From: Himantopus leucocephalus
Lineage: Eukaryota > Chordata > Aves > Charadriiformes > Recurvirostridae
Reading direction: 5' to 3'
NCBI GenBank assembly: GCA_003993805.1
Contig: RSEF01000004.1
Span: 12,355,002-12,419,001, forward strand
DNA: 64,000 bases
Below are positions 1 to 13,800 of this stretch, one piece after another; positions within the stretch are counted from its first letter, which is position 1; each line of letters opens with the position of its first letter. A model generated the notes under the pieces. That model saw only the letters and a list, made by a program, of their open reading frames with translations. It ran no database searches and had not been told where the DNA came from. The translations under genes and the position numbers were made by a program.

Positions 1-935
1 GTTGGAGTTGTGTTTGTCCAGATCATTGCTTGGGTTAAAATTACTATGAAATACTTATTTGCTGTCCCACATACTCCTATCTGTTGCTTTCAAGGCAAAT
101 TTAAATGTTTTCTGTTGAATATAAACTGCTGATCTTCAATTTCATTATAGATTCATTAACCTACTGTGTTTAATGTAGTGAGGTAGTCTCTTGCTTTCAG
201 TGCTAAGCCAGTGATTTTTTTTGAAGTCTTGAAGCTTTGGCTACATGGCCGTTGAGTATATATGTTGTCCACATCTGCCTATGCTGTGCAACTCCACGCT
301 ACACTAGCTACGTTCCTCGGGTATGTCACCCATGGATGTCCCATACAGTATAAATTCAATCTGCATTGGCACTGAAGGCCCAACTCAAGACTTGTGGAAC
401 TTATCACCATGTATTAAATCAATAAATTTAAGTAAAAGGATTTAAAATTTAATTCTTGGTCACAGGGTTCAATACAAGAAGGAAAAGCAGATACCGAGGA
501 AGCTCATGTAACTCTATGTTGTCTGTTATCTAAGGGAGTGGACAGGCAGAAGGGTCTATGTATCCCTTGTTTTAAATTGGATATTGTCCTGGTTTGAGGT
601 AAAACATAACCAATGTTTAGGGCTCGCACTATTTATAGTGGCATCTAAAGCACTGGGTAGCAGTAATAAAGAATTATCACAGTATTATTTGCAATTGAGG
701 TATTTTATGGATGTTTCTTGGCAATGCACTGTTCAGTTCATTCTGTTGCACCAGTGCCGTACCCTAGGTTAGCTGTGCCCTGACTCTAGAATATAGCTCT
801 GTGTTGTTGAAATGCCACACATTTGCCACGCATTGAGTGCATTCACATCTCAGAAATTATTAATATTCTAACACTGCTTTATTGCACTCACATATTTAAA
901 ACACCTATGTTTTAGTTTCTATTTGTGTTACATAT
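1..935. other. AT-rich single-copy DNA, no gene seen
   Basis: No open frame here has coding character. The longest is about 60 codons and has no recognisable domain or flanking splice signals. I saw no interspersed repeat. Probably intergenic or intronic. Confidence 0.6.
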
Positions 936-1165
936 GTGTGGTCCTCAGAATGACGTGGACTCTCTTCTTGAGTCTGAAACTACAGCTTGTGGACAATGTA
1001 GGTACTTTAATATTTGTTATTATAAAATGCATAATGAAGCTACCCTNCGTGTGGTCCTCAGAATGACGTGGACTCTCTTCTTCTTCTTGAGTCTGAAACT
1101 ACAGCTTGTGGACAATGTAGATACTTTAATATTTGTTATTATAAAATGCATAATGAAGCTACCCT
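936..1165. repeat. Direct duplication around a single N, probably an assembly artefact
   Basis: Positions 936-1046 and 1049-1165 are near-identical copies, separated by one N at 1047 and one base. The second copy differs by one substitution (GTAGGTAC versus GTAGATAC) and six extra bases in a TTC run. The first copy ends at the N and the second starts just after it. This is the pattern of two haplotype contigs abutted instead of merged. The open frame crossing this N exists only because of the join. A real tandem duplication is the alternative. Confidence 0.85.
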
Positions 1166-4100
1166 ATTACTCAATATAAAATTTATTTGATATGTCTTTT
1201 AAAAATTATCTGATGTTTCATTATGCACAGCACAGGAATTTCTTCATTCTAATCCATTTCTGATAGCTGGTTGATCCACAGTACTTATCTTTTTTTATAT
1301 AATAAATTGGATAATCCTATATTTAGAAATTTACTTCCTGTAGTTGGAGAGAATTGTTAAACTTTACTGTGCGGTAGTCCAAGAATTTTTTTTAATTAAA
1401 ATTATTATCTAGATGTGCCCATTATTTTCTGACTTAATAATTTTTAACCTCTGTGCAGATACACATATGGTCCATAATAATAATTTTTTGCTTTAAAAAA
1501 TAAATCCGTTCAGCTGAACAGTAGTTTTGATGGGTTTGTTTCCCATGGGTAAAAACAAAACCAAAGAAAGACTGGGATGATGGATTAGGTTAAAGTCTCC
1601 TTATCTGCAGAGGAAGGATTCTATAAATCCCTCACAGAGTACTGTTTTACAAGATCTGTTGTCCCAAGTCCACTGTTGGACTTTGGGAATCCAATAACAG
1701 TAATAAAATGGCATTCTGTGTCTGCAGATTGCTAAACACAAAGCCCTGTACAGCCAGTGACACCCAGCTCTAGAGAGCTGAAAGAGCTGGACCCGTTGCT
1801 GTGCACAGTAGCGGGTCCGAGTGCGCAGCGTCTGATCCTTATCGCTGTTCTTCTTTCCTGCTTTTGCAGCAGTGTGACATAGTGCTTCTTTGAAAACTTG
1901 CATTACTGACTGTGGAAAAAGAATGTGGCTTCTACTGTTGTGTTACCTGAAAAGAATAATCTCAGGCGTCGCTAGCACTGCTTCTCGCACGTTCCCACTA
2001 AACATCCTGGGGATGCTGAGACGCAGCGTTGGCATATTTCAGGCAAGGCCACACGCAGAAAGTGAGGCAACCATGTGTGCCCTCAATGGGACATTGGGGA
2101 CATATGGCAAAAGGAGTCCAACAACCATGACATACTTCTTTCATTGTCCCCCTGCTGTGGGCGGAAGGGTAGGCAAGGTTGTGACTAAGCCAGTTAAACT
2201 GCATTTCCCTGAAGAAGTGTAATGCTTGTAGGAGAGTCTTATTATACTGCCTCGGCTGTAAGATTGATCTTCCTTCTGAGGTCAACTACCTGCCAGAAAT
2301 CCTACTCACTTTTGGACTGAGAACTTTCTGGAGTTCGTGGCCGTATCAAGTGCGATATACACTTTAAATTTGCCGGCTTCCATTTCCTTCTGCTCTTCCC
2401 TTCTTGTGATCAAAGCAACAATCTGTCCTGGCATTGTGATCTCCCAAAAACTACTGAGGGTTTTACTCCACTGTTTCCACTTGGTAATTGGTCTGATTTT
2501 GGCTGAACATCATAGTTCAGTTCACTGCATTTATTGAGTAGTCAGATAACTATTTTTCAAGGGTTTGTTTTCCTTCCAAAGAGAAAAGCTGTTCTCGTTT
2601 GATCATGACACTCAAGCTGGTGAAAATTGCTGGATTCACTACTGTTTGTACCAGCTGAAGCTGTGACTCAGTACTTGCACTTTTAAATGCTATTAGGAAA
2701 TACAGTTCATTTATAGCATGACACAGAATGTCCGTAAAGGATAATTATCAAAACGTAGTATTCTTTTATCCTTCAGCTGTATTACTGATATGAAATGTGT
2801 GGAAAATATTATCATTTTAAATCATATTTTACATAGAGAGTTACCTGATTACCACCAAAAGTCTTTGCAGCAGTTTTTAATTTAACCTCATGCATTTTTA
2901 ACATGACAGCTGGAGCACAGCATGCATATGGCATACTAATAGAGAAGGAGGCTAATAGTCACTTCTGTCTATCTGTTCTTGCAAAGAAAAGGAACAGGAT
3001 ATAAGCAAAAATGTTTAAATTGTGTGCTGCTGGATAAAAGCAGCAGACACTGCACGGCAAACTGAAGCAGCGTTCAGAGATTACTTCATTATTCAATTTC
3101 CAGTTTGTTTTTCAGAGACTGGTTAGCTTTTTCCTTTGTTTTCAATTAAACGACGGTAGTGTACCTTGAGGGATCTATCATTTATCTATCAAATAGAAAG
3201 TTGTACTGGAAATGCAGCTTCACTGTAAACTCCATTTTCAGTTGCTCCTCACTTTGCAAACAAGAAGTCCTCTTGAGTTGAAGTTTCCTCTGTTTGATCA
3301 TGACATTTTGGTGCTTGTTTGTTTTTGCAAAACTGGGTCTTATTCAGCCTTTTTGAAGCTAGTGTTTAAAAACAAACATGCGCTAAGTGATTAAGAAAAT
3401 GAAAACAAATGTTTTGTTACTCATTCATACTGGAAAAAAAGAAGAGAAACAATGTAGAGAGCTCACTATTTTTAGAGAAAATAAGCTCACAAGCTTTAAA
3501 ATAATACGTATTCAGCTCCCCCACTCTCTCATGATATTCTCAGTGGGATTTTTCTGGTAGGTTTCTTTTTTCAAACTAAATTTTTAAATTGATGGAGTTT
3601 ATAGGTGATCTGCTACGTGGTATATTTTTGTGCAGCTATTCTGATGAATAGAGTGGATTCAAAATGAGCTCTCAAAACTCCGTTCCATCACAGATTATTG
3701 AACTTCAAAGAAATGTTAAAGACAACGCTATTACCAGTCTAAAACTATGAGAAAAATAATATTGTTTCTCCTTGTTGTTCTCTGTTTAAAGGAAAAAGGA
3801 AACCTAATGTAAAATGCAAACAAAAAGCTTCAGAAATCTCGGTCAACAAATATTTTTAATTTGGGTAATGCAGAGTTAAGTTTAATAAATATTAAGTTTC
3901 TATTATGATCTAAATTTAACATTAATTTTCCTCTCAATTTTTATTATATCAAATAAAGAGTGATTTGCAGAAACTAATTTTTATTCAGATTTTTACATGG
4001 TTATAGCTCTGAGAATCACAAACACTTCCTTGTCCTGTGATTTCCTCACAAATTCCCTGGTTTTCTACCATGCTGCAGCCATACATTCATCACTTGTTTG

Positions 4101-6575
4101 GCCTATATTAGCCTGCTCCTGGGCAACGGAGTCTGTTTGACCCCGTGCACTGGAAATGTGCTGGAAATGTTCCGGTCTTCAGTACTAGCAAACCGACCAG
4201 CTTTTGACCAGTTTCTTCTTCTTTCTTACTGTAAATAATGATCCTGAACTATATTTGTAAAGTGCCTTTGAAGTGAATGACCTCTAAATCAACACTTGAT
4301 AGTTTAGCACATGAGGAATTCAGGCAGAGGTGGAATACTTTAAACACCTATTGACATTCTGAAGCAGTTTGCTTTCTGACCTTTTGTGACAGAATGAGTT
4401 CAGCCAGCAAACAAGAGAATGTCAGAATCTGCTGCAGAAATTGACTGCAATTATGAGAATAGAAAAGGAAACAAATGCCTTAGGCAATATTTTTAGATTG
4501 CAGAATGGTGGGCAGATTATGAAATCGGTACTTAATAGTGAGGTGACATGCAGGTACCCTTTTAAAAGGTCATGCCTCCCTGAGTTGGGAGTGGTTTGTA
4601 GTTATGGCAAAGCCTTTTATCTGAAGTGGTTTCCATAGGTGATGGGAGGCATTGCCTGTGTAATATTCCTGGAACACAGAGATCCAAAAAATAGTATTTC
4701 TGGAAATTGGATTGCTGTTTGGCATACTTGAGAAGGTGTTCGATACTGTTCATAAAATGATGGTAATTTCCAATTTGATTTCTTAACTGACTCTACTTCA
4801 CATTTTTTGAACTTGATCCTCAGCTGGTGCCAGTTGTTTGTTAATGTAAACCCATTCAATCTGAATCACCTTGTTTATACCTTACAACATGTCATTTTTA
4901 ATAGACATTGCCATGTCTTCTGATGTACTTGTGCTCCTGGTAATTGAAAGAGTTTCATGAAAAAATGCAGTGAGGATTTGCTGAAAAGAGTTGCATAAAT
5001 ATCCAGAATCCCCATTTGCTTTCTCCTTGCCATACTCTTTGGCCCTTCTCTAAGCCCTGGAGAAACTCAGTGAGTTTGGATCAGGCCTTTGATTGTCCTG
5101 TTTCAAAGAGGGTGACGCAGCCGCTTTTCTTGTCAATTGCTATTCTTGGCAAATCAGAAAACCAAGTGAATGTTCTTTTCTAACTTCAGTGCCCCTTTTA
5201 TTTGATTTGTGTTCTGAGGGGAAAAAAAGCCTAATAAGAACTGTAGAGAAAACTACGAGATGAATGTTGCATCCTTCACAATTTTTCAAGTGCTTTTTAT
5301 CTTGGCGGTGGTTTAGCAATGTAATAGAAAATGATGGGGCTCTGACAGCAATTCTGTAGGAATTTTTGTATCAGACAATGAGAATTGTATCCTCTTTGAT
5401 TTAACTGATACTTGCACAGTAGATTTGGGTCTGCCGACCACGTGATTAGAAGCTTAGTTGTTTCTCTGCCAAATCTTGGTGGTGTAGGACAGCTGGGGTT
5501 ACTCCTGACTGGGAGCTGCCCTGAAGGACAGTTCCATCATGCATGCAGCTGCAGTGCCGCAGAAGTTCAGTTAAGCAGAATTTTTCACTGAAATAACTTG
5601 GGCATGCGGAAGGGATCTCACAAGAACAAGATTCACATATACAAAATGATACCTCATCTCCTCAACTTGCATCAAGTATGCTTTACACAGTATTCCTCAA
5701 GGATCCATGGCACAGTATCTTCAGTTTCCAGACATAACTGTCAACTTCAGCAGTCATTCCACGGTAGCAACCTCAAACTTATTCACAAAGGTGGCAGACA
5801 CATGCAGGCTTTTACAGTCTTGAATTTTTAAACAATATTGGTTTAATGTAATCAGCTAAAACAAATCCACAGTGCTACCCTAGTGATAGGAATAATATCT
5901 GAAATCCAGGAATAGAATATGTTCAGAATAGCTGAAATATTTTACTTTCCTGATTGGCTTTGAATGATGTTATATTTATAGAATTAATCTCTGAGAAAGT
6001 GAGGGCTCTGAATTTTTTTCCTTATTTTTTTTTTCCTTAATTTCTGTTTCAGTATAATAAGAAGTCTCTGCAGGCAAGGTACTTCTGGAGGATTATTTCA
6101 CTGATCAGGTGGTTGTATGTACTTGACCTTCAGTCCCATGTGACAACATACCTGAAGAATAGACTTAATCCTCTAAAAATGCACTATTTGTTGTGCCTAA
6201 TGCTTTGAATATCACATGCCTCCCTACTTTTCACATCATAAGAAATTCATATGCTTCCTAGGATGAATGCATTTAACTCTTATTTTGCAGAATGACAGTA
6301 TAGTCACTATACATACTGCAATTATTTTTTGATTCAGCATAATAGTGAGGCTAGTCGTTTTATGGCAGGCAGAATGAAGGTAGGATAAGGTGAGGAACAA
6401 TGTTCTCGAGGTCAGGGGGAGAATTTCCTCATCTGCTGCTTTATGGGGCCAGAGGGGCCACTAGCACCTGAAGGCAGTTCCCTTCCCTGGTCCACATGGG
6501 TACGTCCCACGAACTTTGTGCAGATCAGTCTGCCTTCCGGGCAAGAGCTTTGAGTGCGGGTTCAGCTGCAGTGGG
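1166..6575. other. AT-rich single-copy DNA, no gene seen
   Basis: Only short chance open frames on both strands, none longer than about 110 codons. Overlapping frames on opposite strands at about 1.9-2.3 kb reflect a slightly GC-richer patch with few stop codons, not a gene. No transposable element or RNA gene was recognised. Confidence 0.55.
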
Positions 6576-6620
6576 AAATCATGGAGTAATATTTGGGTTG
6601 GAAGGCAAATGGCAGTGGAG
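6576..6620 (+). mobile_element. Short decayed CR1-like 3' fragment
   Basis: The stretch contains TTTGGGTTGGAAGG preceded by ATCATGGAG. This resembles the 3' region of avian CR1 LINEs, where a run close to 'ATCATAGAATGGTTTGGGTTGGAAGG' type sequence is typical. Only about 45 bases align by eye, and the following sequence diverges at once. A chance match is possible. Confidence 0.35.
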
Positions 6621-7984
6621 TTTTTCTAACTAGAAAGTTTGTGTAGTAGATTCTTATTCACAAGGTCATTTTGTCTGCCTCTGTGTGACTCAAGTGCTGT
6701 ATCAAGCCAGCTCGGGGGAGAGTAGATGTCAGAGTTAAAGCTGAATTTTAGAGCCTGGAACACTAAGGCAGCGTGTAATATTTGCTGAGGGACACTGGTG
6801 CTTTGATTATACGTCACAGGAGGGTTATGCATACTGGCAGCCTTGAGGGTTGTGCCACACATCTTCCCCAAATGGGATCTGTGTGCAAAGATTCTGTAAA
6901 GGCAGGGATGGCTCCCCAGCTGCCTATGGACATTAGTCGATAGTTTTAAAGCATTCCTCCCTATCCAGAGTGCAGCAGTGCAGAACAATGTATCAAATCC
7001 TCCAGCACAGAAGAATCTCTCTCTTTGGAGGGAAGTGAGTACAGAAATGTGAAACCAAGTGAGCGGTATGAACAGCTGAGCATTTCCTGCTACTTCTTAA
7101 TATCAAAGCGTGCAGGGGTTTTTTTCCCCTGTGCGTTTCCCCTAAGAGAAGAGTGTCTGATGCAGAACAAGAATATTTATTTTTTTTTTTTAAAATCAAA
7201 TGCCAAAATGCTGCAGCAAACAGCTAACTTGCAAAAATTACTAATGTCTAAAATGAGCACCAAAGAACTTCTAGGGATATTCATGCTTGCATTGCTGTCA
7301 TCAGTGTGTTGGTACTGTAATCAACATGCCCGCTATGTCCCATTAGCCTCTATAAGACTAAACCGTTTTCACTGAAGTATGACATATGCCAAATGATAAT
7401 AGGCCAACAAAAGGTAGTGCGTTTATAAGTTTGAAAGGACAGAAGGTTTTCTGCTGTGCTGAATGGCTGCAATGCACAGCTTAGAAGCAAAACGAGAAAA
7501 GGTTTTTCTGTCAGTTTGTCTTTGGGATGAGGGAGAAGAACAGAAGGTTATGTTTTACAGGTTGGTTCACTTACTGCTGACTGATCGATCTGGGGAGTCT
7601 ACACCGGTTCCCTCTATTGCTGACCAGCTAAGGGATCTTGGTGGGGACAACTGCAGCCCCCCCGTGAAAGGCCCAGGTTCACAAAGGGGTTTAGAACCAC
7701 AACTCCCTTTGAAGCCAATTTAGCTAAAAGGAGCTAGAAGTCAAAATGCTGAAGATGTTGGCTGTACATCTTTGCACTTAAATTATGAAACCACATTTGT
7801 CTCGCTGTGGTCCAGGGTTCTTTTGTCGACGGCAGTCTGTTCTCACCTTAGCCCACTAGTTAAACATCCTTGCTCACAGGTAGAACGGCAGAATACTAAT
7901 TAAGAGTGGAAATAAAAGTCTGTGGAAGATTGGAAAAGGGAACTTTAAACTAGAATTCTAACTTTATAAAAGATTGTCTGCACA
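6621..7984. other. Single-copy DNA, no gene seen
   Basis: Several overlapping open frames of 68-120 codons lie on both strands between about 6.6 and 7.7 kb. None shows a domain, a signal peptide or consistent splice sites, so I read them as chance. Confidence 0.5.
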
Positions 7985-8060
7985 TACAAGAACTTCACAG
8001 ATCATTGAGTTCAGACTCCTGCCCTCTGGTGCAGGGGAATCCTACAAGATGATAAGTTTG
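7985..8060 (+). mobile_element. Decayed CR1-like 3' fragment
   Basis: The order CTTCACAGATCATTGAGT, then CAGACTCCTGCCC, then GCAGGGG follows the conserved layout of avian CR1 3' sequence (CTTCAGAGATCAT, GAGTCCAAC, CCTGC, GCAGG). The copy is clearly diverged. It overlaps a CTCF-like motif at 8019-8032. Recognition is by eye only. Confidence 0.45.
8019..8032 (-). promoter_or_regulatory. CTCF-like binding motif
   Basis: CTGCCCTCTGGTGC on the plus strand matches 13 of 14 positions of the reverse-complement CTCF core (SYGCCMYCTRSTGG), which places the motif on the minus strand. CTCF is a zinc-finger insulator and chromatin-loop anchor. The motif lies in a CR1-like fragment, so it may be repeat-derived. 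A motif alone does not prove binding. Confidence 0.4.
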
Positions 8061-9470
8061 CTGCTAGTTGCTCTAAATTTTCCCAGATTTTATCTGACAT
8101 TATTCACTTTCTTTACAAAATATTTTATGCAATACATGATTATACAAAAAAAAATTAAGATAATAATAGCAGAGAGGTGGAGTGTTGCAGCATTCTTACG
8201 CCTATTAATGCTACTTTATTCATGCATTTATAAGGACAAAGATTAAATATTTACAAGGTTTACTCTGACTTGGTGTGCTGGCATTAATCACATTGTCATG
8301 TGATAAGGTTGGAGCAGAAAAGACATGTATCTATATACACACCACTCCCTAAAATTCTAATCTACTCAATTACTTAGTAAATATAATACATTACATATGA
8401 AAAGTTGAAATAGGAACACATGGTGACTGGAAAATCAAAAAGCAGCACTTTCTCCACCAAAGTTGTGCCAGGACCTTCTGCCGATAAGCAGCAGCACTGA
8501 TCAGTTGTGGTGTCCTTAACCCTGGGGGACCATTTTGGAATACGTCACTTCTGTTCTTATGACAGCTGTGACTCACATTTATACCTTCTTGTTACCACCT
8601 TTGTGTTTTTACCATAAAAGTCATTTTACATATGCTGGATACCGCTTCTTTTTTTCTTTGTTACGCCCTAAAACCAGTTCTAGCCAACTCTCAAAGTTAC
8701 ATTCCTTTAGTAATTGACCATTTGTATTTAGATGCTGGAGGCCTTTGGCGTCATCCTGTGCCTTGTATTTTCAAGGTCTCTAGCATCACCTTGTGCTTGT
8801 ACTCTCGGGATCCCTACTTTGAGGCATGGAAAACATGTCATCAGTCTTACTGAAATGGTAGTGGCTCTCTGCAAAGATTCAATGTGCTGGCTTAGATGAT
8901 ATGCAAGAGTGATGCTCAGCTGGTATAAATCAGTGCAGCTGCGCTGACTCTGTCAGAGCTCTACTAACTTGAACTAACTGAATATGTCGTCCCCTTTTTA
9001 GATGTTCCTCTCTCCTATCAGGTGTGCAATTTGGTTAAGTTTTTCTCTAAGAAGTAGTATAATTTTGCACACTTGTACTCACTGCATGTAACACACTTGT
9101 TAGAATGAACAACCTCAATTCATTCATAATCCAACCATAATATAGGATTGTTACCAATGATATCCTGTTTCTTCTGGGTTCCTTCCTGCACTGCAAGTGT
9201 AAGTATCTTGCCAGTGCCTTTGTCATACTTGTGTAGTAACTTTTCATTTTCTGGGAATTATTTCATATTCTGTTTTGGTGGGTGTGCATAGTGAGAACAG
9301 GGTTGTGACATCGGTGAAGACGTGGGTTGAAGAGCACTTCCTTGTTTGGACAAAGAGTCGATGTCAGATTGTTTTATGTAAGAGGCCACAGGGTGCCCAG
9401 ACAAAACTGCGGTTCTCGTCCAAACTAGAAAGGTACGGTGTACATTACTGATACTGTCTTATCACTCTGA
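8061..9470. other. AT-rich single-copy DNA, no gene seen
   Basis: Only chance-length open frames (up to 73 codons). No repeat or RNA gene was recognised. Confidence 0.55.
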
Positions 9471-9570
9471 NNNNNNNNNNNNNNNNNNNNNNNNNNNNNN
9501 NNNNNNNNNNNNNNNNNNNNNNNNNNNNNNNNNNNNNNNNNNNNNNNNNNNNNNNNNNNNNNNNNNNNNN
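9471..9570. other. Assembly gap of 100 N
   Basis: Exactly 100 consecutive N, the conventional placeholder for a gap of unknown length. The true distance between the flanks is not known. Nothing repetitive is evident in either flank. Confidence 0.99.
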
Positions 9571-10731
9571 TTTCCCACGGCAGGTGTATAATTCAATTAA
9601 AATTAATGTTAAATCTAGATATCACTTTACCTCTGCTGTACTGCACAGGTAATTACTTTCTGGTTAACTTAAATTCCTTTACAGTTGCAACGATGAAGTT
9701 ATTCTTTATGCATCTAGAGTACTAAGTCTTGTTTGTAGGACTAGTGAATCCTGTGTTTGATTCTGTACATTCTAGCGTTGGACTGTTTATGAAAATGATG
9801 TGATTCTCTCTACTGGAAGTACTCTGTTTAAAAAAAAAAAAGTGTAAAAATGAATGAATTAAAACATTCAGCGTTAAGGAATTCTGGCTGAAGGTTGGAA
9901 TCTATGAACATTTTTTGTCTGTCCCTAAACAAGATGTCTGTAACTCTAAACACAAGGAATCTCACAGCAGTTTTGGGGAGTTACTCACACTGGAGCTAAG
10001 AAGAGGTGTGTCTCCACAAGCAGGTTGGTGTGCATGGTAATCTCCAGGCATCAGTTAAAAATCAAACGTTTGATCTTTATGGTATTAGAGACTTTTAACT
10101 GGAATATGGCTGTGTATGCCTTTATGTTGTGGTACTGTGTGTTTGGAGGGAAAGAAAGGTTCAGTGCATCAGTGAGCTTGGTAGAATACTGTGAAGTGTC
10201 TTCCACGTGCTCTGGCAGAGGGGAAAGAGGGTTTGTACCTTGTTTGTTAAAGCCCAAACTTTACCTGAACTGTCATCTCCTTGTGCAGTGATTTAAACAA
10301 GATCTTCTTGGGTCCCTTCTTTGCTGAGACAACTTGTATCTAAGTCTGCTTATTAGTTGAATCTAGCTCTTCTCAAAAGTTAATCTTTCAACTGACAAGC
10401 TTTGCTGGAATGATGTATCGACAAAAAGCCTGAGGGGTTTTTTGTTTGTTTGGGGTTTTTTTGGATATTCTCAGAAGTGCTTTTGGAATGGAGGGCTTCT
10501 TTTAAAATACCAATTGATATGTAAAAGCCACAAAATATACACTTCAAGGTCCAAACCCAGTTTATTCTCTGATAAATGGTCCTTTGGGGAAAATCAATTA
10601 CAATGCCAGGAGATAGAGTTTAATCATGTCTTTTGAAAGGTCAAATGAAAATGAAAGGTCATACTCAAATTTATCCCTTCTCACAGAATAAATGTTTTAT
10701 GTCTAGAACTATCTTGGCCCTATACCTCTCC
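9571..10731. other. Single-copy DNA, no gene seen
   Basis: Open frames of up to 88 codons overlap on opposite strands at about 10.0-10.3 kb, with no recognisable product. Short A and T runs occur, for example near 9830. Confidence 0.5.
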
Positions 10732-10819
10732 GTATACATATATACCTGTATCTATATCTATATATATCTCTATACCTATTATATATTCATGTATATGTAT
10801 ACAAACACACACACACACG
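10732..10819. repeat. Compound TA/ATCT and CA microsatellite
   Basis: Imperfect alternating TA and TATC units run to about 10801 and are followed by a CA run ending near 10819. Such tracts are often length-polymorphic. The open frame at 10633-10914, with its Tyr/Ile run, is simply a translation of this repeat. Confidence 0.9.
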
Positions 10820-13800
10820 TACAACAAAAATGCCCTGTTCAATGCATTCTGTCATGGCAACCTGATCTCCAGCTACTCAGATTTATGATTAGTGACATAT
10901 TGAAGGATATATAGATGTGTTCCTGTGAGGGCATAACAGGATGGCAGATCTGGCGGGAGCTCCTATTTTTGCCTTAAAAACACCTAAAGTTCTCTTTGAG
11001 GAAGAAAAACAAGAACAAGGAGGGAAAGCAGCCTTGGGGCAGCAATTTTTACAGCAATTAGAAATAATGCAAAACAAGTTCATTAACTAAGCCTAAAAGA
11101 CACAGATTCATCTAAAATTGCTTCTGAGAATCCTTATTTGCTATAACTCTGCATTGTATTTTGCTGATATCTCTGTCCTTTACCATGTAATAGAACATAA
11201 GGTTGTTCTTAATTGTTGCTCTAGGGGTAGGTTTGCAGATTTTCCTCTCAAATTTAAAGTTTATCTATTCCCGCATGAAAAATGAAACCATGCTGAAAAA
11301 TGTGGAACCTTCACATTTCTTGATATAAAAATCTCAATATGAGAGCCTTGCTCTTAGTTTTTAAGGTCTCTAGCTTTCTTCAGTGCAGAGGCAGCTAGGT
11401 GAAATTAAATGGACTGTTAAGTTGGAAGTCAAACACTAACCATAGCAGTCCCCTGTGGCCTTAAATTCTTGAGTTCCTTAAAATCTGTGGCACTGTGTAC
11501 TCTTTGATGAATGTTTACCATGCTCACTGCCCCTGAAAGTTAATCCATTGACAAATTTGTGCAGAATGAAGGGGAAAGTCGTGAAACTGATGGTATTCAG
11601 GCTCTTGCAGATCTTCAGTAAAAATCCCACTTTTTTTTTTCTAGACTGTCAATTTCTTAATTTAGATAGCTTCAAGTTTCATGCCTAAAAATCTGTGCAC
11701 TTTATTAATATGACCTGCCACTTGTTCACTTGCTTATTTTTAGTAGTGGATATCTTGTCCTTTACGGGTCTGTGCTAATTAAACTTAACGCAAACTTTGC
11801 CCTCGGTGCCAGTGGGACTGACACCAGATTGAAGGCTAAAGTGTGTGTATTTGTACATGGGTTTCTTTATAGAGTTACTGATCGTGTTTGGGAAGAGCAC
11901 AGGCATCATTTTGAAGACAGCATGTCGTCCATAGGAGAGGCATGCCACTTGTGAATGTTGGCTTTAGGAGCTCATTTCTTATTGTGTGCATCTTTGTAAT
12001 TATTCATCTGCACTGATTCATAGACAGGAATGCAGAGTGATTTAGATCCTGCTTTCTGGTGGTTTTCTTCCCCTCATATATCATTGTGCACCAAGATGGA
12101 CTGGTCTAGGAAAGACCTCATAGAGGTGTCTGTCAAATTGCATCATCCTGAGAAGAGGGTACAATGTTGTGATGCATGTGGGGAGGTGACAGAGATTCTG
12201 TTCAGTGAAACCTCGGCAGAATAGTAAATTGCAGTTTCAATGTTTAAAAACTGTTTTGCTTTGTAATAGCTTCAGTAATAACTCCATGAGTCCTCTTCTC
12301 AAACTTTAGAACAGGAAATCCCTTGAGCTTTAAGAAGAATCAGTAGAGCCTTTCTTTCTGCCCTGACTCTGAAGATGGGTAGAGCTTCACAGGAGCAAAG
12401 CTAATGTGGTAGGAAGTAGAGAGTCTGAGGGGAATGGAAGTCTGATTTCTTTTATTGCTAGATTATTTTATTTAACATAAATATTCCCTGACTAATCAGG
12501 AGATGATTAAGGCATGCCAGATCACTGAAAAGTTTTGTCACCATTATCGTCTGTAAAACCTAACCGGATATAATTTTACAGAGAAATCTTTTTTCCTTCA
12601 CATAAAAAAGAAGCAATAAAGAACTCATCAACTAATCCAGCTAACACTTCATATTTCACTCCTAGACTGCTCAAGTAATCAGTTATCGTGCCATGCTTCA
12701 TCCTCATATAACCTAACCCCTGGGCAAAGAGGAATAATCCATTTCAATTTTTAAATCCTCCTGAAAGTAAGTGAACTTGATCCAAAGTCTAGTGAAATAA
12801 TTAAAAAGGCTTCCTTTAGCCTTGATGTGGGTTTTGGATTAAACCCTTTTTTGAGAAATTAAGTATTTAATCTGATGAGCAGACTAACCCTTTTTTACAG
12901 CATAGAATGTAAGATAGAACGGAAATAACTTAATAGCAATTCCTAAAGAACATCAAAGGTCAAGGTTTTCAGAGCTTTTGCTGGGCCAGATTTTCCCTGG
13001 ACGATTTTGAAATCTCTATTATTTTTAACACCTTTGCAAATATCCATAAGTGGGCTATGCAGTGTCGCTTTTTTAATTCTCCCAGGTGGAGCTGCTTACT
13101 ACCTTTGCTCTCTTTCAGTACCAATCAGAAATGCTAAGCGAAAGCTAAAGGTGGATATTAAAAAGTTGGCCTGTGGCCAAGTGGAAGTAACATAGCACTT
13201 TGGGGAAATACTGCGTGTTGGACACTTTAGATGTGCATTAACCATACAAGAGGAAACAGCTACAGGTGTTAAGAGGTTAATTACTATGAGTGAAACAAAA
13301 CAGCAAAGATGTTGTCAAATTAACCTACCTGACTATGTCTCTTGAGCAACTGAGACACTGATATGGATTGTGGAAAATAATTAAGTTTATAATCAGTCAC
13401 GGTAAATAATATGCTAATTATTTTAATTATTGCATTTAACCCAATGGTATTAATGAGATACTTTTTAAAATTCAGTTTTATCACACGCTATCACATGAAG
13501 AGTTACAGTTTTGTGAATAGAAATGTTAGTCAGGTAAAATGCAAGTTCCACTTCAGTCCTTTGGCCAAGCCAGAAGTATGTTAACATATATCCTATTTCA
13601 GGAAAGAACGACTCAGAAGCTAAGCCAGATCCACAAAGAGAGTTTGGCAGAACCAATGTATTTCATTTCAAAGACATGATCCTGTACGTTATGGCATAAC
13701 TGACTCTGAAGATGGCAAAAGCACTTTTCCATTAAGTCCTTAATAGGTCTACAGTCATGCTGAGAACTACTTCGCATTTCTTGGGGATGACTAGCCAGAA

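Noticed and set aside
925..1179. 84-codon plus-strand open frame
   Set aside because: It spans the N at 1047 and translates the same sequence twice in different frames. It is created by the probable assembly duplication.
10633..10914. 93-codon frame with a Tyr/Ile-rich segment
   Set aside because: The segment is translation of the TA/TATC microsatellite.
12361..13715. 16-base repeat CTGACTCTGAAGATGG at about 12,363 and 13,700
   Set aside because: An exact 16-mer pair is expected about once by chance in a window of this size, and the flanks do not align.
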